From: Aureimonas altamirensis
GTDB lineage: Bacteria; Pseudomonadota; Alphaproteobacteria; Rhizobiales; Rhizobiaceae
Length of the DNA stretch: 64,000 nt
NCBI RefSeq assembly: GCF_023702225.1
Contig: NZ_JAMQCO010000004.1
Location: 242,384-306,383 of the forward strand
Direction: 5' to 3'
A model generated the notes under the pieces. That model ran no database searches. It worked only from the letters and a program-made list of their open reading frames with translations, and was not told the origin of the DNA. The translations under genes were made by a program, and so were the position numbers. Below, one piece after another: positions 1 through 11,214 of this stretch (position 1 is the first letter of the stretch; the number at the start of each line of letters is the position of its first letter).

Positions 1-31
1 TTGCGGCCACCGATCGACTGGGAGGGCATCG

Positions 32-1996
32 ATGAACGGCGAACTACTCTGGCAACCCACGCCCGAGCGCGCGGCCATGACCGCGATGGCGGATTTTCGG
101 CGCTTCATCGGGGAGCGGACGGGACAGGTCTTCGACGAAACACCCGAGTTGCACCGCTGGTCCGTAGAGAAGCCGGACGCCTTCTGGAACGCGATCTGGG
201 ACTATTTCGGCGTGATCGGCCACAAGGGCGAAACGATCCTTGACGACGGCGCCCGGATGCCCGGCGCGCGCTTCTTTCCGCAAGCGCGTCTGAACTTCGC
301 CGAAAACCTTCTCGCACGGCGCGGCCAAAGCGACGAGGATGCGCTCGTCTTCATCGCCGAGGACAAGGCGAACGACCGTTGGAGCTGGTCCAGGCTCGTC
401 GCCGAGGTATCGAAGCTGCAACAGGCCTTCACGGCATCCGGGATCGGACCGGGAGACAGGGTTGCCGCCTACCTGCCGAACATGCCCGTCGCCATCGCCG
501 CGATGCTGGCTGCAACGTCCCTCGGCGCGGTCTGGTGCTCCGCTTCGCCCGATTTCGGACCGCGCGGCGTTCTCGATCGCTTCGGGCAGATCGAGCCCAA
601 GCTGCTGATCACCGTCGACGCCTACTGGTATGCCGGCAAGAAGAACCCGCTGGGCGATCGGCTTGCGGAGATCGTGGCGGCGCTGCCGAGCGTCGGCCAG
701 GTCGTCGTCGCGGATCTGTGCGGCGATGCCGCGGCGGTGGCCGCAAGCCTGCCGAACGGCACCGCCCTCGACGCGTATACCGCGCCGTTCGACGCAGGCG
801 AGCCGACATTCGAGCGCCTCCCCTTCGATCATCCCGTCTACATCCTCTTTTCATCCGGCACGACCGGCGTGCCCAAATGCATCGTCCATCGGGCCGGCGG
901 CGTGCTGCTGCAGCATCTCAAGGAGCATGCGCTGCATGCCGACGTGCGGGCCGGCGACAGGCTGTTCTATTTCACCACGCTCGGCTGGATGATGTGGAAC
1001 TGGCTGGCCTCCGGCATGGCGACCGGCGCGACGCTGCTGCTTTACGACGGCTCCCCGTTCCACCCCGGCCCTCAGGTGCTGTTCGACTATGCCGAGAAAG
1101 AGCGCATGACGCATTTCGGCACCTCGGCCAAGTATATCGACGCCGTGAAGAAGGCCGGGCTGACCCCGGGCGAGACGCACGACCTGTCCAGCCTGCGCGC
1201 CATGATGTCCACCGGCTCGCCGCTGGTGGCCGAAAGCTTCGACTACGTCTATCGCTCCATCGCCGCCGACCTGCATCTGGCCTCCATCTCCGGTGGCACC
1301 GATATCGTTTCCTGTTTCGTGCTGGGAGATCCGACGCGGCCTGTTCGGCGGGGCGAGATACAGGGGCCCGGCCTCGGCCTGGCGGTCGAGGTATGGACCG
1401 AGGACGGAAAGAAGGCGCCGTCCGGCGAAAAGGGCGAGCTCGTCTGCACCAGGCCCTTCACGGCGATGCCGCTGCAGTTCTGGAACGACCCCGGCGACGT
1501 GAAGTATCGTGGGGCCTATTTCGAGCGCTTCGACAATGTCTGGTGCCACGGCGATTTCGCCGAGATGACCGATAGCGGCGGTTTCATCATCCATGGCCGC
1601 TCCGACGCGACGCTGAACCCCGGCGGCGTCCGCATCGGCACGGCCGAGATCTATGCGCAGGTCGAGAAGATACCCGACATCATGGAATGCATCGCCATCG
1701 GCCAGGATTTCGAAGGCGACGTGCGCGTCGTCCTGTTCGTCCGGATGCGCGACGGTGCGCCCTTCACACCCGAGATCGAAAAGCGCATCCGCCAGGAGGT
1801 CCGCAGCGGGGCTTCCCCGCGCCATGTCCCGGCCCGCATCGTGCCGGTAGCGGACATCCCCCGCACCAAGAGCGGCAAGATCGTGGAACTGGCGGTGCGC
1901 GACGTGGTGCATGGACGGCCCGTGCGCAACAAGGAGGCGCTGGCGAACCCCGAGGCGCTGGACCTGTTCCACGACATCCCGGAACTGGCAGGCTGA
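32..1996 (+). CDS. aacS: Acetoacetyl-CoA synthetase (acetoacetate-CoA ligase)
   Basis: Activates acetoacetate to acetoacetyl-CoA with ATP and CoA in the cytoplasm. The 654-residue length is normal for AacS. The ANL-family P-loop reads FSSGTTGVPK near residue 273. The C-terminal PRTKSGKIVE segment near residue 610 carries the catalytic adenylation lysine, and the N-terminal cap typical of AacS and acetyl-CoA synthetase is present. The gene lies 123 nt ahead of the sarcosine oxidase operon on the same strand. I infer a link to methylamine catabolism, because carnitine oxidation releases acetoacetate together with glycine betaine. A role in polyhydroxybutyrate or ketone use is equally possible. 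Confidence 0.93.
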   Translation: MNGELLWQPTPERAAMTAMADFRRFIGERTGQVFDETPELHRWSVEKPDAFWNAIWDYFGVIGHKGETILDDGARMPGARFFPQARLNFAENLLARRGQSDEDALVFIAEDKANDRWSWSRLVAEVSKLQQAFTASGIGPGDRVAAYLPNMPVAIAAMLAATSLGAVWCSASPDFGPRGVLDRFGQIEPKLLITVDAYWYAGKKNPLGDRLAEIVAALPSVGQVVVADLCGDAAAVAASLPNGTALDAYTAPFDAGEPTFERLPFDHPVYILFSSGTTGVPKCIVHRAGGVLLQHLKEHALHADVRAGDRLFYFTTLGWMMWNWLASGMATGATLLLYDGSPFHPGPQVLFDYAEKERMTHFGTSAKYIDAVKKAGLTPGETHDLSSLRAMMSTGSPLVAESFDYVYRSIAADLHLASISGGTDIVSCFVLGDPTRPVRRGEIQGPGLGLAVEVWTEDGKKAPSGEKGELVCTRPFTAMPLQFWNDPGDVKYRGAYFERFDNVWCHGDFAEMTDSGGFIIHGRSDATLNPGGVRIGTAEIYAQVEKIPDIMECIAIGQDFEGDVRVVLFVRMRDGAPFTPEIEKRIRQEVRSGASPRHVPARIVPVADIPRTKSGKIVELAVRDVVHGRPVRNKEALANPEALDLFHDIPELAG

Positions 1997-2119
1997 GCGG
2001 AAACCAGGCGCGGCGAATGGCGGCCATGTCGCATTCGTACAAATGGCAGGCCGCTTTCATCATCGCCGCGCGGGCCGCAACGATGCCATGCTCGGCGCTC
2101 AGGAACGGGTACGGCTGAC

Positions 2120-3376
2120 ATGCAGAGATTCTCCGGCTTCAAGATTTTCGCCAAGGGCCTGTCGGGCAACAAGGGCTGGGCGCCGCAATGGCGCTCGCCG
2201 GAGCCGAAGCCCGAATACGACGCCGTCGTCGTCGGCGGCGGCGGCCATGGGCTGGCCTGCGCCTACTACCTGGCGAAAGAGCACGGGATCACCAATGTCG
2301 CGGTTTTGGAGAAAGGCTGGATCGGCGGCGGCAATACCGGCCGCAACACGACCATCATCCGCTCCAACTATCTGTTCGAGGAGTCGGCGGCGCTCTACGA
2401 CCATGCGCTGAAGCTGTGGGAGGGCCTGTCGCAGGACCTGAACTACAATGTCATGTATTCGGCGCGCGGCGTTTTGATGCTGGCCCATAACATCCACGAC
2501 GTGCAGGTCTTCAAGCGGCATGTCCATGCCAACAGGCTGGCCGGCGTGGACAATGAGTGGCTCGATCCGCAGCAGTGCAAGGAATATTGCCCGCCGCTCA
2601 ACATCGATGCCGCAACCATGCGCTATCCGGTGCTGGGTGGCGCGCTGCAGCGACGCGGCGGCACGGCGCGGCACGACGCCGTGGCCTGGGGCTACGCCCG
2701 TGCGGCCTCCGCGCGCGGCGTCGACATTATCCAGAATTGCGAAGTCACCGGCATCACACGGGGGCCGGACGGCGGCGTGACGGGCCTCCAGACCACGCAC
2801 GGCGCCATTCGCACGCGGCGCATCGGGGTGTCCACCGCCGGCAACTCGTCGGTTCTCATGGCCATGGCCGGCGTGCGCATGCCACTGGAGAGCTTCCCTC
2901 TGCAGGCGCTGGTGTCGGAGCCCGTGAAACCGGACTTCCCCTGCGTCGTCATGTCCAACACCATCCACGCCTATATCAGCCAGTCGGACAAGGGCGAGAT
3001 GGTGATCGGCGCGGGCACGGACGCCTACACCTCCTATACGCAGCGCGGCGGGCTGCATATCGCCAACCATACGCTGGACGCCATCTGCGAACTCTTCCCG
3101 CAGTATCGCCGGCTGCGCATGCTGCGCAACTGGGGCGGTATCGTGGACGTGACGCCCGACCGCTCCCCCATCATCGCGAAGACGCCGGTGCCCGGCCTGA
3201 CCGTCAATTGCGGCTGGGGGACGGGCGGCTTCAAGGCGACGCCGGGCGCAGGGCATCTCATGGCGTATACGATGGCGCGCGGCGAGCCGCACCCCATCAA
3301 TGCGCCCTTTACCATCGAGCGCTTCCGCGACGGACATCTCATCGACGAGGCCGCCGCGGCGGCCGTGGCGCACTGA
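2120..3376 (+). CDS. soxB: Sarcosine oxidase subunit beta
   Basis: Flavin subunit of heterotetrameric sarcosine oxidase. It oxidises N-methylglycine to glycine and passes the methyl carbon to tetrahydrofolate through the alpha subunit. The 418 residues match the family's usual length of about 415. A dinucleotide-binding motif, VVVGGGGHGLACAYYLA, lies near residue 36, followed by a GNTGRNTTIIRSNY segment typical of DAO-type subunits. The gene order soxB-soxD-soxA-soxG is the classic one and continues into sdaA. Confidence 0.95.
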   Translation: MQRFSGFKIFAKGLSGNKGWAPQWRSPEPKPEYDAVVVGGGGHGLACAYYLAKEHGITNVAVLEKGWIGGGNTGRNTTIIRSNYLFEESAALYDHALKLWEGLSQDLNYNVMYSARGVLMLAHNIHDVQVFKRHVHANRLAGVDNEWLDPQQCKEYCPPLNIDAATMRYPVLGGALQRRGGTARHDAVAWGYARAASARGVDIIQNCEVTGITRGPDGGVTGLQTTHGAIRTRRIGVSTAGNSSVLMAMAGVRMPLESFPLQALVSEPVKPDFPCVVMSNTIHAYISQSDKGEMVIGAGTDAYTSYTQRGGLHIANHTLDAICELFPQYRRLRMLRNWGGIVDVTPDRSPIIAKTPVPGLTVNCGWGTGGFKATPGAGHLMAYTMARGEPHPINAPFTIERFRDGHLIDEAAAAAVAH

Positions 3377-3393
3377 CAGGACGGGCCCGATCC

Positions 3394-3696
3394 ATGCTTC
3401 TGATAAACTGCCCCTATTGCGGCCCGCGCCCGGAACTCGAATTTCGCCATGCCGGAGAAGCGCATATCGCCCGCCCGGCCCGGCCCTCCGCCACGTCCCC
3501 GGAAGAATGGGGAGACTATCTCTACCAGCGCAGCAACGAGCGCGGGCTGCATGCCGAGCGCTGGCGGCATATCCACGGCTGCGGGCGCTTCTTCAACGCC
3601 TTGCGCGACACGCAGACCGACTTCTTTACCGCCACCTACGAGACCGGAGAACCGAGGCCCGACCGGCCTGCCGATGCAGGGAGCGACAGTCGATGA
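3394..3696 (+). CDS. soxD: Sarcosine oxidase subunit delta
   Basis: Small zinc-binding subunit of the heterotetrameric enzyme, 100 residues. It begins MLLINCPYCGPRPELEF, with the CxxC of the zinc site, and continues with an HxxGCGRFFNALRDT stretch that is highly conserved in SoxD. The start is the ATG 17 nt after the soxB stop. Its stop codon overlaps the soxA start (ATGA), so the subunits are probably translationally coupled. Confidence 0.93.
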   Translation: MLLINCPYCGPRPELEFRHAGEAHIARPARPSATSPEEWGDYLYQRSNERGLHAERWRHIHGCGRFFNALRDTQTDFFTATYETGEPRPDRPADAGSDSR

Positions 3697-6662
3697 GCGC
3701 TTTCCGCACCCCGCATGGCGGCCGCATCGACCGGGACAGGCCCGTCTCGTTTTCCTTCGACGGCAAGCCCTTTCCCGGCTTTGCGGGCGATACGCTGGCC
3801 TCGGCCCTGATCGCTTCCGGCACGCATCTCGTCGGACGTTCGTTCAAGTATCATCGCCCGCGCGGCATCCTGACCGCAGGCAGCGAAGAGCCGAACGCGC
3901 TTGTCGGCGTCGGCCGCGACGAGACCCGCTATACGCCGAACCTGCGCGCGACGCAGGTCGAGCTCTACGACGGACTGAACGCCGAAAGCCAGAACCGCTG
4001 GCCGTCGCTGGAATGGGATGTCGGAGAGGTCAACGACGCGCTCGGACGCTTCTTTGCGGCGGGCTTCTACTACAAGACGTTCATGTGGCCGCGCGCCGCC
4101 TGGGACAAGCTTTACGAGCCCATCATCCGCAGGGCGGCGGGGCTTGGGCGCGTGGCCCGTGCGCCGGATGCGGACCGTTACGCGCAGCGCTACGCCCATT
4201 GCGACGTGCTGGTGGTGGGCGCTGGCCCCGCCGGGCTGGCGGCGGCGCTGGCTGCCGCCGAAAAGGGCAAGCAGGTGATCCTGTGCGACGAGCAGGCCGA
4301 ACCCGGCGGCAGCCTGCTGCACGAGAACGCCGCCATCATCGACGGCCAGTCGGCCGGCGCATGGGTGGCAGGGGCCTTGCGGGACCTGGCGGGTCGCGGC
4401 AACGTCACGCTTCTGCCGCGGACCACCGCCTTCGGTTTCTACCCGCATAATTTCGTGGGCCTGAACGAGCGGGTAACGGACCATCTGGCGAACCCGGCCC
4501 CCGACCAGCCGCGCGAGCGCATGTGGCAGGTGCGGGCCGGCCATGTGGTCTTCGCGACCGGCAGCATCGAGCGTCCGCTCACCTTTCCCGAAAACGACCG
4601 GCCCGGCATCATGATGGCCGAGGCGGCGAGGCTCTACCTGAACCGCTACGGCGCCATCCCGGGAGAGACGGCCACCGTCTTCGCCGCCAACGACAGCGCC
4701 TACCGCGCGGCATGGGATCTGAAGCAGGCGGGAATGGAGATCGCCGCCGTCGCCGACCTGCGCGCCGGCCCGTCCGGCCCATGGGTAGAGCGTATCCGGG
4801 CCGCCGGCATTCCGGTGTATGCGGAGACGGCCGTCGTCGGCACGCGCGGCCGGCTGCGCCTGGGCAGCGCCATCCTTGGCCGGGTCGGCTGGCGCAGCGG
4901 AGAAACCGTGCCCTGCGATACGCTGATCATGTCGGCCGGCTTCACGCCGACGGTGTCGCTGTTCTCGCAGACGCGCGGCAAGCTGAAGTGGAGCGAGGCG
5001 CTCGGCGCCTACCTGCCCGCCCATTCCGTGGAAGGGGAAAGCTCCGTCGGGGCGTGCCGCGGCACGTTCGGCCTTGCCGCCGCCCTCGCCGAGGGCTGGG
5101 CCGCCGGCGGCGGCCCCGCGCGCGATTTTACCGTCGAGGCGGACCCGGTGGGCGAGGACGGCTTCCGGGGCGCAACGCCGCACCGGCGCAAGCCTTCCTC
5201 CGTCAAGGCCTTCGTGGACTTCCAGAACGACGTGACGTCCAAGGACATCAAGCTGGCCACCCAGGAGGGTTTCCACTCGATCGAGCATGTGAAGCGCTAC
5301 ACGACGACGGGCATGGCGACGGACCAGGGACGCCTTTCCAACATCAATGCGCTGGCCATCGTGGCCGGCGAATTGAAGCGGCCGGAACCGGCCATCGGCC
5401 TGACCACCTTCCGCCCACCCTACACGCCCACCACATTCGGCAGTTTCGCAGGCCAGTCGCGCGGTGCGCTGTTCGATCCCGTCCGCTGCACGCCGATCCA
5501 CGACTGGGCGGCCGAGCATGGCGCCGTCTTCGAGGATGTCGGCATCTGGAAGCGGGCGCATTACTTCCCCCGGGCGGGAGAAGACATGCATGCGGCCGTC
5601 GCGCGCGAGTGTCGCGCCGTGCGCGGCAAGGTCGGCCTGTTCGATGCGTCCACCCTCGGCAAGATCGAGGTTGCCGGCCCCGACGCCGCCGAATTCGTCA
5701 ACCGCATGTATACCAACCCCTTCGCCAAGCTGGCCACCGGCCAGTTGCGCTACGGCGTGATGCTGCGCGAAGACGGTTTCGTCATGGATGACGGCGTCAT
5801 CGCCCGCATGGCGGACGACAGGTTCCACGTCACGACGACCACGGGCGGCGCGCCCCGCGTGCTGCATGTGATGGAAGACTATCTGCAGACGGAATGGCCC
5901 GATCTGGATGTCTGGCTGACCTCGATCACCGAGCAATGGGCAACAGTGGCGGTTCAGGGCCCGGATGCCCGCAAGGTGCTGGAGCCGCTGGTGGAGGGCG
6001 TCGACATTTCGCGCGGAAGCATGCCGCACATGAGCTGGCGGGAAGGCAAGGTGGCTGGCATACAGGCGCGGCTCTGGCGCGTTTCCTTTACCGGCGAACT
6101 CGGCTTCGAGATCAACGTGCCGGCCGGCTATGGCCGGGCCGTCTGGGAGGCCGTCCACGCGGCGGGAGAAGCCCATGGCATCACGCCCTACGGCACCGAG
6201 ACCATGCACGTGCTGCGGGCCGAGAAGGGCTACATCATCGTCGGGCAGGAGACGGACGGTACGGCTGTTCCGGACGACGTCAACCTCGGCTGGGCCGTCG
6301 CCAAGAAGAAGGACGATTTCGTCGGCATGCGGTCGCTGATGAGGCCGGCGCTCCAGGCAGCCGACCGCAAGCAGCTCGTTGGCCTCCTGACCGATGATCC
6401 GAAGGTGGTGCTGGAGGAAGGCGCGCAGCTCGTCGAGCATGACGGCGACAGGGCCGCGCCGGCGCGCATACCCTCCCTCGGACATGTGACGTCCTCCTAC
6501 CCGTCGGCCAGCATGGGCCGATCGATCGCGCTGGCGCTGGTCAAGGGCGGGCGCGCCCGCCTGGGCCAGCGGCTGGACGTGCCGATGCCCTCCGGACGCA
6601 TCGGCGTCACCCTCGTGGACCCTGTCTTCTACGACGCAGCCAATGAGCGACTGAATGTCTGA
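3693..6662 (+). CDS. soxA: Sarcosine oxidase subunit alpha
   Basis: Large subunit (989 residues, normal length) carrying the NAD and folate sites of sarcosine oxidase. The N-terminal 2Fe-2S-like fold region contains VGRSFKYHRPRGI. A Rossmann motif, [15 protein letters not shown], starts near residue 170. From about residue 600 the protein is a GcvT/aminomethyltransferase domain that accepts the methyl group onto tetrahydrofolate. The ATG overlaps the soxD stop, which rejects the longer upstream in-frame extension. The end overlaps soxG by 8 nt. Confidence 0.95.
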   Translation: MSAFRTPHGGRIDRDRPVSFSFDGKPFPGFAGDTLASALIASGTHLVGRSFKYHRPRGILTAGSEEPNALVGVGRDETRYTPNLRATQVELYDGLNAESQNRWPSLEWDVGEVNDALGRFFAAGFYYKTFMWPRAAWDKLYEPIIRRAAGLGRVARAPDADRYAQRYAHCDVLVVGAGPAGLAAALAAAEKGKQVILCDEQAEPGGSLLHENAAIIDGQSAGAWVAGALRDLAGRGNVTLLPRTTAFGFYPHNFVGLNERVTDHLANPAPDQPRERMWQVRAGHVVFATGSIERPLTFPENDRPGIMMAEAARLYLNRYGAIPGETATVFAANDSAYRAAWDLKQAGMEIAAVADLRAGPSGPWVERIRAAGIPVYAETAVVGTRGRLRLGSAILGRVGWRSGETVPCDTLIMSAGFTPTVSLFSQTRGKLKWSEALGAYLPAHSVEGESSVGACRGTFGLAAALAEGWAAGGGPARDFTVEADPVGEDGFRGATPHRRKPSSVKAFVDFQNDVTSKDIKLATQEGFHSIEHVKRYTTTGMATDQGRLSNINALAIVAGELKRPEPAIGLTTFRPPYTPTTFGSFAGQSRGALFDPVRCTPIHDWAAEHGAVFEDVGIWKRAHYFPRAGEDMHAAVARECRAVRGKVGLFDASTLGKIEVAGPDAAEFVNRMYTNPFAKLATGQLRYGVMLREDGFVMDDGVIARMADDRFHVTTTTGGAPRVLHVMEDYLQTEWPDLDVWLTSITEQWATVAVQGPDARKVLEPLVEGVDISRGSMPHMSWREGKVAGIQARLWRVSFTGELGFEINVPAGYGRAVWEAVHAAGEAHGITPYGTETMHVLRAEKGYIIVGQETDGTAVPDDVNLGWAVAKKKDDFVGMRSLMRPALQAADRKQLVGLLTDDPKVVLEEGAQLVEHDGDRAAPARIPSLGHVTSSYPSASMGRSIALALVKGGRARLGQRLDVPMPSGRIGVTLVDPVFYDAANERLNV

Positions 6663-7221
6663 GTCCCGCTTCCAGAACCCGCTCGACACCCTAGCAGCCA
6701 CGAGCCGCCGTTCTCCCGCCGTGGCGCTGGACCTTGTCCAGGCGCGGGCGCGTTTCAGCTTCCGGGCGCGCGACCAAGCCGCCATAGACGCCGTCGGCGC
6801 GGCCTTCGGCATCGCTTTGCCCCGACAGGCCTGTCGCTTCGAGGAAGCCGACGGCAAGCGCGTCCTGTGGCTGGGTCCGGACGAATGGCTGCTCGTGATG
6901 CCGATGGCGGACGGCGCACGGCATCTGGCTGCGCTCGAAAAGGCTCTCCTCGGCAAGCCCGCTGCGCTGGTGGATGTAAGCCACCGCTCGCTCGCCTTCA
7001 CGGTGGCCGGGCCGCAGGCGGCAGCTGTCCTCAATTCCGGCTGCCCCCTCGATCTGTCGCCGGGCGCGTTTCCGGTGGGCATGTGTACGCGCACGGTGCT
7101 GGCGAAGACGGAGATAATTCTGCTACGCACCGCGGAAGACCGCTTCCTGGTGGATGTCTGGCGCTCCTTCGCGCCCTACGCCTGGTCGTGGCTGGAAGAA
7201 GCGCGGCGCGAATTCATCTGA
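6655..7221 (+). CDS. soxG: Sarcosine oxidase subunit gamma
   Basis: Gamma subunit of the heterotetramer, 188 residues, related to a GcvT-like half domain. The segment CRFEEADGKRVLWLGPDEWL and the later PxALVDVSHRSLAFTVAGP region are typical of SoxG. The start overlaps the end of soxA and completes the soxBDAG order. There is no sign of truncation. Confidence 0.9.
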   Translation: MSESRFQNPLDTLAATSRRSPAVALDLVQARARFSFRARDQAAIDAVGAAFGIALPRQACRFEEADGKRVLWLGPDEWLLVMPMADGARHLAALEKALLGKPAALVDVSHRSLAFTVAGPQAAAVLNSGCPLDLSPGAFPVGMCTRTVLAKTEIILLRTAEDRFLVDVWRSFAPYAWSWLEEARREFI

Positions 7222-7267
7222 GTGCTCCGCGCCGGCAAATAGTCGAATTGCTCAAGGTCGGTGCGCA

Positions 7268-8638
<1,371 letters not shown>

Positions 8639-8783
8639 GAGATTCGTGACTGAGGCTGCGGCGATCTGCCCAATTTCAGGGCATGTCGCGAAAGCGCCAG
8701 ATTTCGTCGCTTGCAGTAAAGTAACCGGATAAGAATGGCTCCAGATTGAGCCGATCCGCCGGGCGCTTTTGGAGGCGAAGCCC

Positions 8784-10076
8784 ATGCTCGACCGCAGCGA
8801 CACATCCCTTGCCGCCCTCATCGCCCGGCGCGTTCCGGGCTACTCGCTGGAAGCGCCCTTCTATACCAGCGAAGAGGTTTTCGCCGCCGACATGGAAGCC
8901 GTGTTCGAGACGACATGGCTTTTCGTCGGGGTAGAGCCCGACGTGCCGGAGCCCGGCGACGTGATGACGGTCGATATCGGCCGCAATTCCATACTGATCG
9001 TGCGTGACGACGACATGAACGTCCGCGCCTACCACAATGTCTGCCGCCATCGCGGCGCCCGGCTGGTGCTGGAAGAGAAGGCGACGGTGGGCAACCTCGT
9101 TTGCCGCTACCATTCCTGGACCTACAATCTGGATGGCGATCTCATCCATGCCGAGCACATGGGCCAGGGCTTCGACCGCGCCTGCCACGGCCTGAAGCCG
9201 GTGCATGTCCGCTCGCTGGAGGGGCTGATCTTCATCTGCCTCGCGAACGAGCCGCCGGCCGATTTCGACGACATGGCCGCAGTTATGGGCCCCTATCTCG
9301 CCCCGCACAATCTGCGGGACACCAAGGTGGCCTACCAGCATGACCTGATCGAGCCGGGCAACTGGAAGCTGACGATGGAAAACAACCGCGAGTGTTATCA
9401 CTGCGGGGCCAACCATCCCGAGTTGACGGTCCCGCTTTTCGCCTACGGCTTCGGCTTCGCGCCGGAAGAGCTGGACGAGGTCGAGCGCGCCCAGGCCGAA
9501 CGCTACGGCTGCATGGTCAACGACAGCCATGGCGAATGGGAAGCGGCGGGCGTGCCTTCCGCCTGCGTGGAGCATCTGGATGACATGGTGACCGGCTATC
9601 GCACCGAGCGCCTGCCGCTGGACGGCGCCGGCGAAAGCCACACGATGGACACCAAGGCGGCCAGCCGCAAGCGCCTCGGCACCATGCCGAGCGACAGGAT
9701 GGGCGCGCTCCATTTCTGGACGCAGCCCAACAGCTGGCATCATTTCATGGGCGATCACGCGGTTGTCTTCTCCGTCATCCCGCTCGATGCCCACCGCTCG
9801 CTTCTGCGCACCAAGTGGCTCGTGCACAAGGATGCGGTCGAGGGGGTGGACTACGATCTGGACAACCTCATCGGGGTCTGGATGGCGACGAACCAGCAGG
9901 ATTCCGATCTTGTCGGCTACTGCCAGCAGGGTGCGATGTCGGCCGCCTACCAGCCCGGCCCCTACTCTCCGCATACCGAGATGCTCGTGGAGAAGTTCTG
10001 CAACTGGTACATCCAGCGCATGCAGGCCCATTTCATGCCAGGCCGCGCCGGCGTCGATGCGTCGCGCGCGGCATGA
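8784..10076 (+). CDS. gbcA: Glycine betaine monooxygenase, Rieske oxygenase subunit
   Basis: Terminal oxygenase that demethylates glycine betaine to dimethylglycine and formaldehyde. The Rieske cluster ligands are in CRHRG and CRYHSW near residues 90-115. The catalytic-domain mononuclear iron region reads ENNRECYHCGANHPEL. Its 430 residues match GbcA and the related stachydrine demethylases. The ATG at 8784 has GGAGG 8-12 nt upstream, so the in-frame TTG at 8769 is rejected. The 145-nt gap before the gene holds a short inverted repeat (CGAAA-N8-TTTCG, about 8690-8705) that might be a regulator site, but this is not certain. A stachydrine substrate cannot be excluded. Confidence 0.88.
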   Translation: MLDRSDTSLAALIARRVPGYSLEAPFYTSEEVFAADMEAVFETTWLFVGVEPDVPEPGDVMTVDIGRNSILIVRDDDMNVRAYHNVCRHRGARLVLEEKATVGNLVCRYHSWTYNLDGDLIHAEHMGQGFDRACHGLKPVHVRSLEGLIFICLANEPPADFDDMAAVMGPYLAPHNLRDTKVAYQHDLIEPGNWKLTMENNRECYHCGANHPELTVPLFAYGFGFAPEELDEVERAQAERYGCMVNDSHGEWEAAGVPSACVEHLDDMVTGYRTERLPLDGAGESHTMDTKAASRKRLGTMPSDRMGALHFWTQPNSWHHFMGDHAVVFSVIPLDAHRSLLRTKWLVHKDAVEGVDYDLDNLIGVWMATNQQDSDLVGYCQQGAMSAAYQPGPYSPHTEMLVEKFCNWYIQRMQAHFMPGRAGVDASRAA

Positions 10077-10104
10077 AACGGGAAGGGCCTTTTCGTTGAG
10101 CGCC

Positions 10105-11205
10105 ATGGATACCGCCGCCCTGCCCGCACCCACCGGCTATTACGAGTGGGACCCGAACGAGGACGACGTCCTCATCTGCCGCGCCGTGCGCGCCGAGACG
10201 CACGATGTGAAGACGTTCGTCTTCGCGCCGCGCAAAGGCCGGCACTTCACCTACAGGCCCGGGCAGTTCCTGACGTTCGAGTTCGAGATCGGCGGCGAGG
10301 CGATCTATCGCTGCTATACGATCTCATCGTCGCCGACCCGGCCGGATACGGTTTCCATCACCGTCAAGCGCGTATCCGGCGGCCCGGTCTCCAACTGGCT
10401 GCACGACCATTTCCGGCCCGGCATGATGCTGCGGGCAACGGGGCCTATGGGCGACTTCTCCTGGGCGGAGGCCCCCTCCCAGCCGAAATATCTTCTTCTG
10501 TCCGGCGGCAGCGGCGTCACGCCGATGATGTCCATGGCGCGCAGCGCCTACGACCTCGCCGAGATCCGCGATACGCTGTTCGTCCATGCGGCCCGCTCGC
10601 CGGCCGACATCATCTACCGCGACGAGCTGGATTTCATGTCGCGTCGCAACCGTTCCATCCGCGTCGCCCACATCTGCGAGGAAGACAGCCCGCACGAAGC
10701 GTGGAGCGGGCTGCGTGGCCGGCTGACACGTCCGATGCTGGAGGCGGTCGCGCCCGACTTCATGGAGCGCATCGTCTTCGTCTGCGGCCCCGCCCCCTTT
10801 ATGGCCGCCGTCCGGGAGATGCTGAAGGGGGTGGGCTTCGACATGGCCCGCCACTTCGAGGAGAGCTTCAACTTCGAGGAACTGCCCAGGGAAGACCGGG
10901 CCGCGGTGGAAGAGGCCGCCGAAGAACTGTCGAGCCAGGTCGCCACCTACCGGGTGGAATTCGCCAAAACGCGCCGTGTCGTCGAGTGTCCGGAAAACCT
11001 TACCATCCTCGATGCGGCGCGCCGGGCGGGCATGCGCCTGCCATCAAGCTGCGCCAAGGGCCTGTGCGGAACCTGCAAGTCGAAGAAGCTGTCCGGCACG
11101 GTGGAGATGACGCATCAGGGGGGCATCCGCCAGCGCGAGATCGACCAGGGCATGGTCCTGATCTGCTGCTCGAAGCCGCGCTCCGACGTCGTCATAGACC
11201 GGTAG
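10105..11205 (+). CDS. gbcB: Glycine betaine monooxygenase, reductase subunit
   Basis: Passes electrons from NAD(P)H to GbcA. Domain order is FAD-binding (YRCYTISSSP), NAD-binding (LLLSGGSGVTPMMSMA), then a C-terminal plant-type 2Fe-2S domain with CAKGLCGTCKSKK and a later CC. The listed ATG gives 366 residues. An in-frame TTG at 10096 has GGAAGGG 8-9 nt upstream, a better spacing than for the ATG (about 18 nt), so translation may really begin three codons earlier. The gene directly follows gbcA. Confidence 0.88.
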   Translation: MDTAALPAPTGYYEWDPNEDDVLICRAVRAETHDVKTFVFAPRKGRHFTYRPGQFLTFEFEIGGEAIYRCYTISSSPTRPDTVSITVKRVSGGPVSNWLHDHFRPGMMLRATGPMGDFSWAEAPSQPKYLLLSGGSGVTPMMSMARSAYDLAEIRDTLFVHAARSPADIIYRDELDFMSRRNRSIRVAHICEEDSPHEAWSGLRGRLTRPMLEAVAPDFMERIVFVCGPAPFMAAVREMLKGVGFDMARHFEESFNFEELPREDRAAVEEAAEELSSQVATYRVEFAKTRRVVECPENLTILDAARRAGMRLPSSCAKGLCGTCKSKKLSGTVEMTHQGGIRQREIDQGMVLICCSKPRSDVVIDR

Positions 11206-11214
11206 GGACATCGC

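Noticed and set aside
3636-7130. A 1164-codon open frame on the - strand opposite soxA and soxG
   Set aside because: It is antisense to well-supported sox genes, rich in Arg/His/Ala as expected for a GC-rich shadow frame, and has no recognisable domain.
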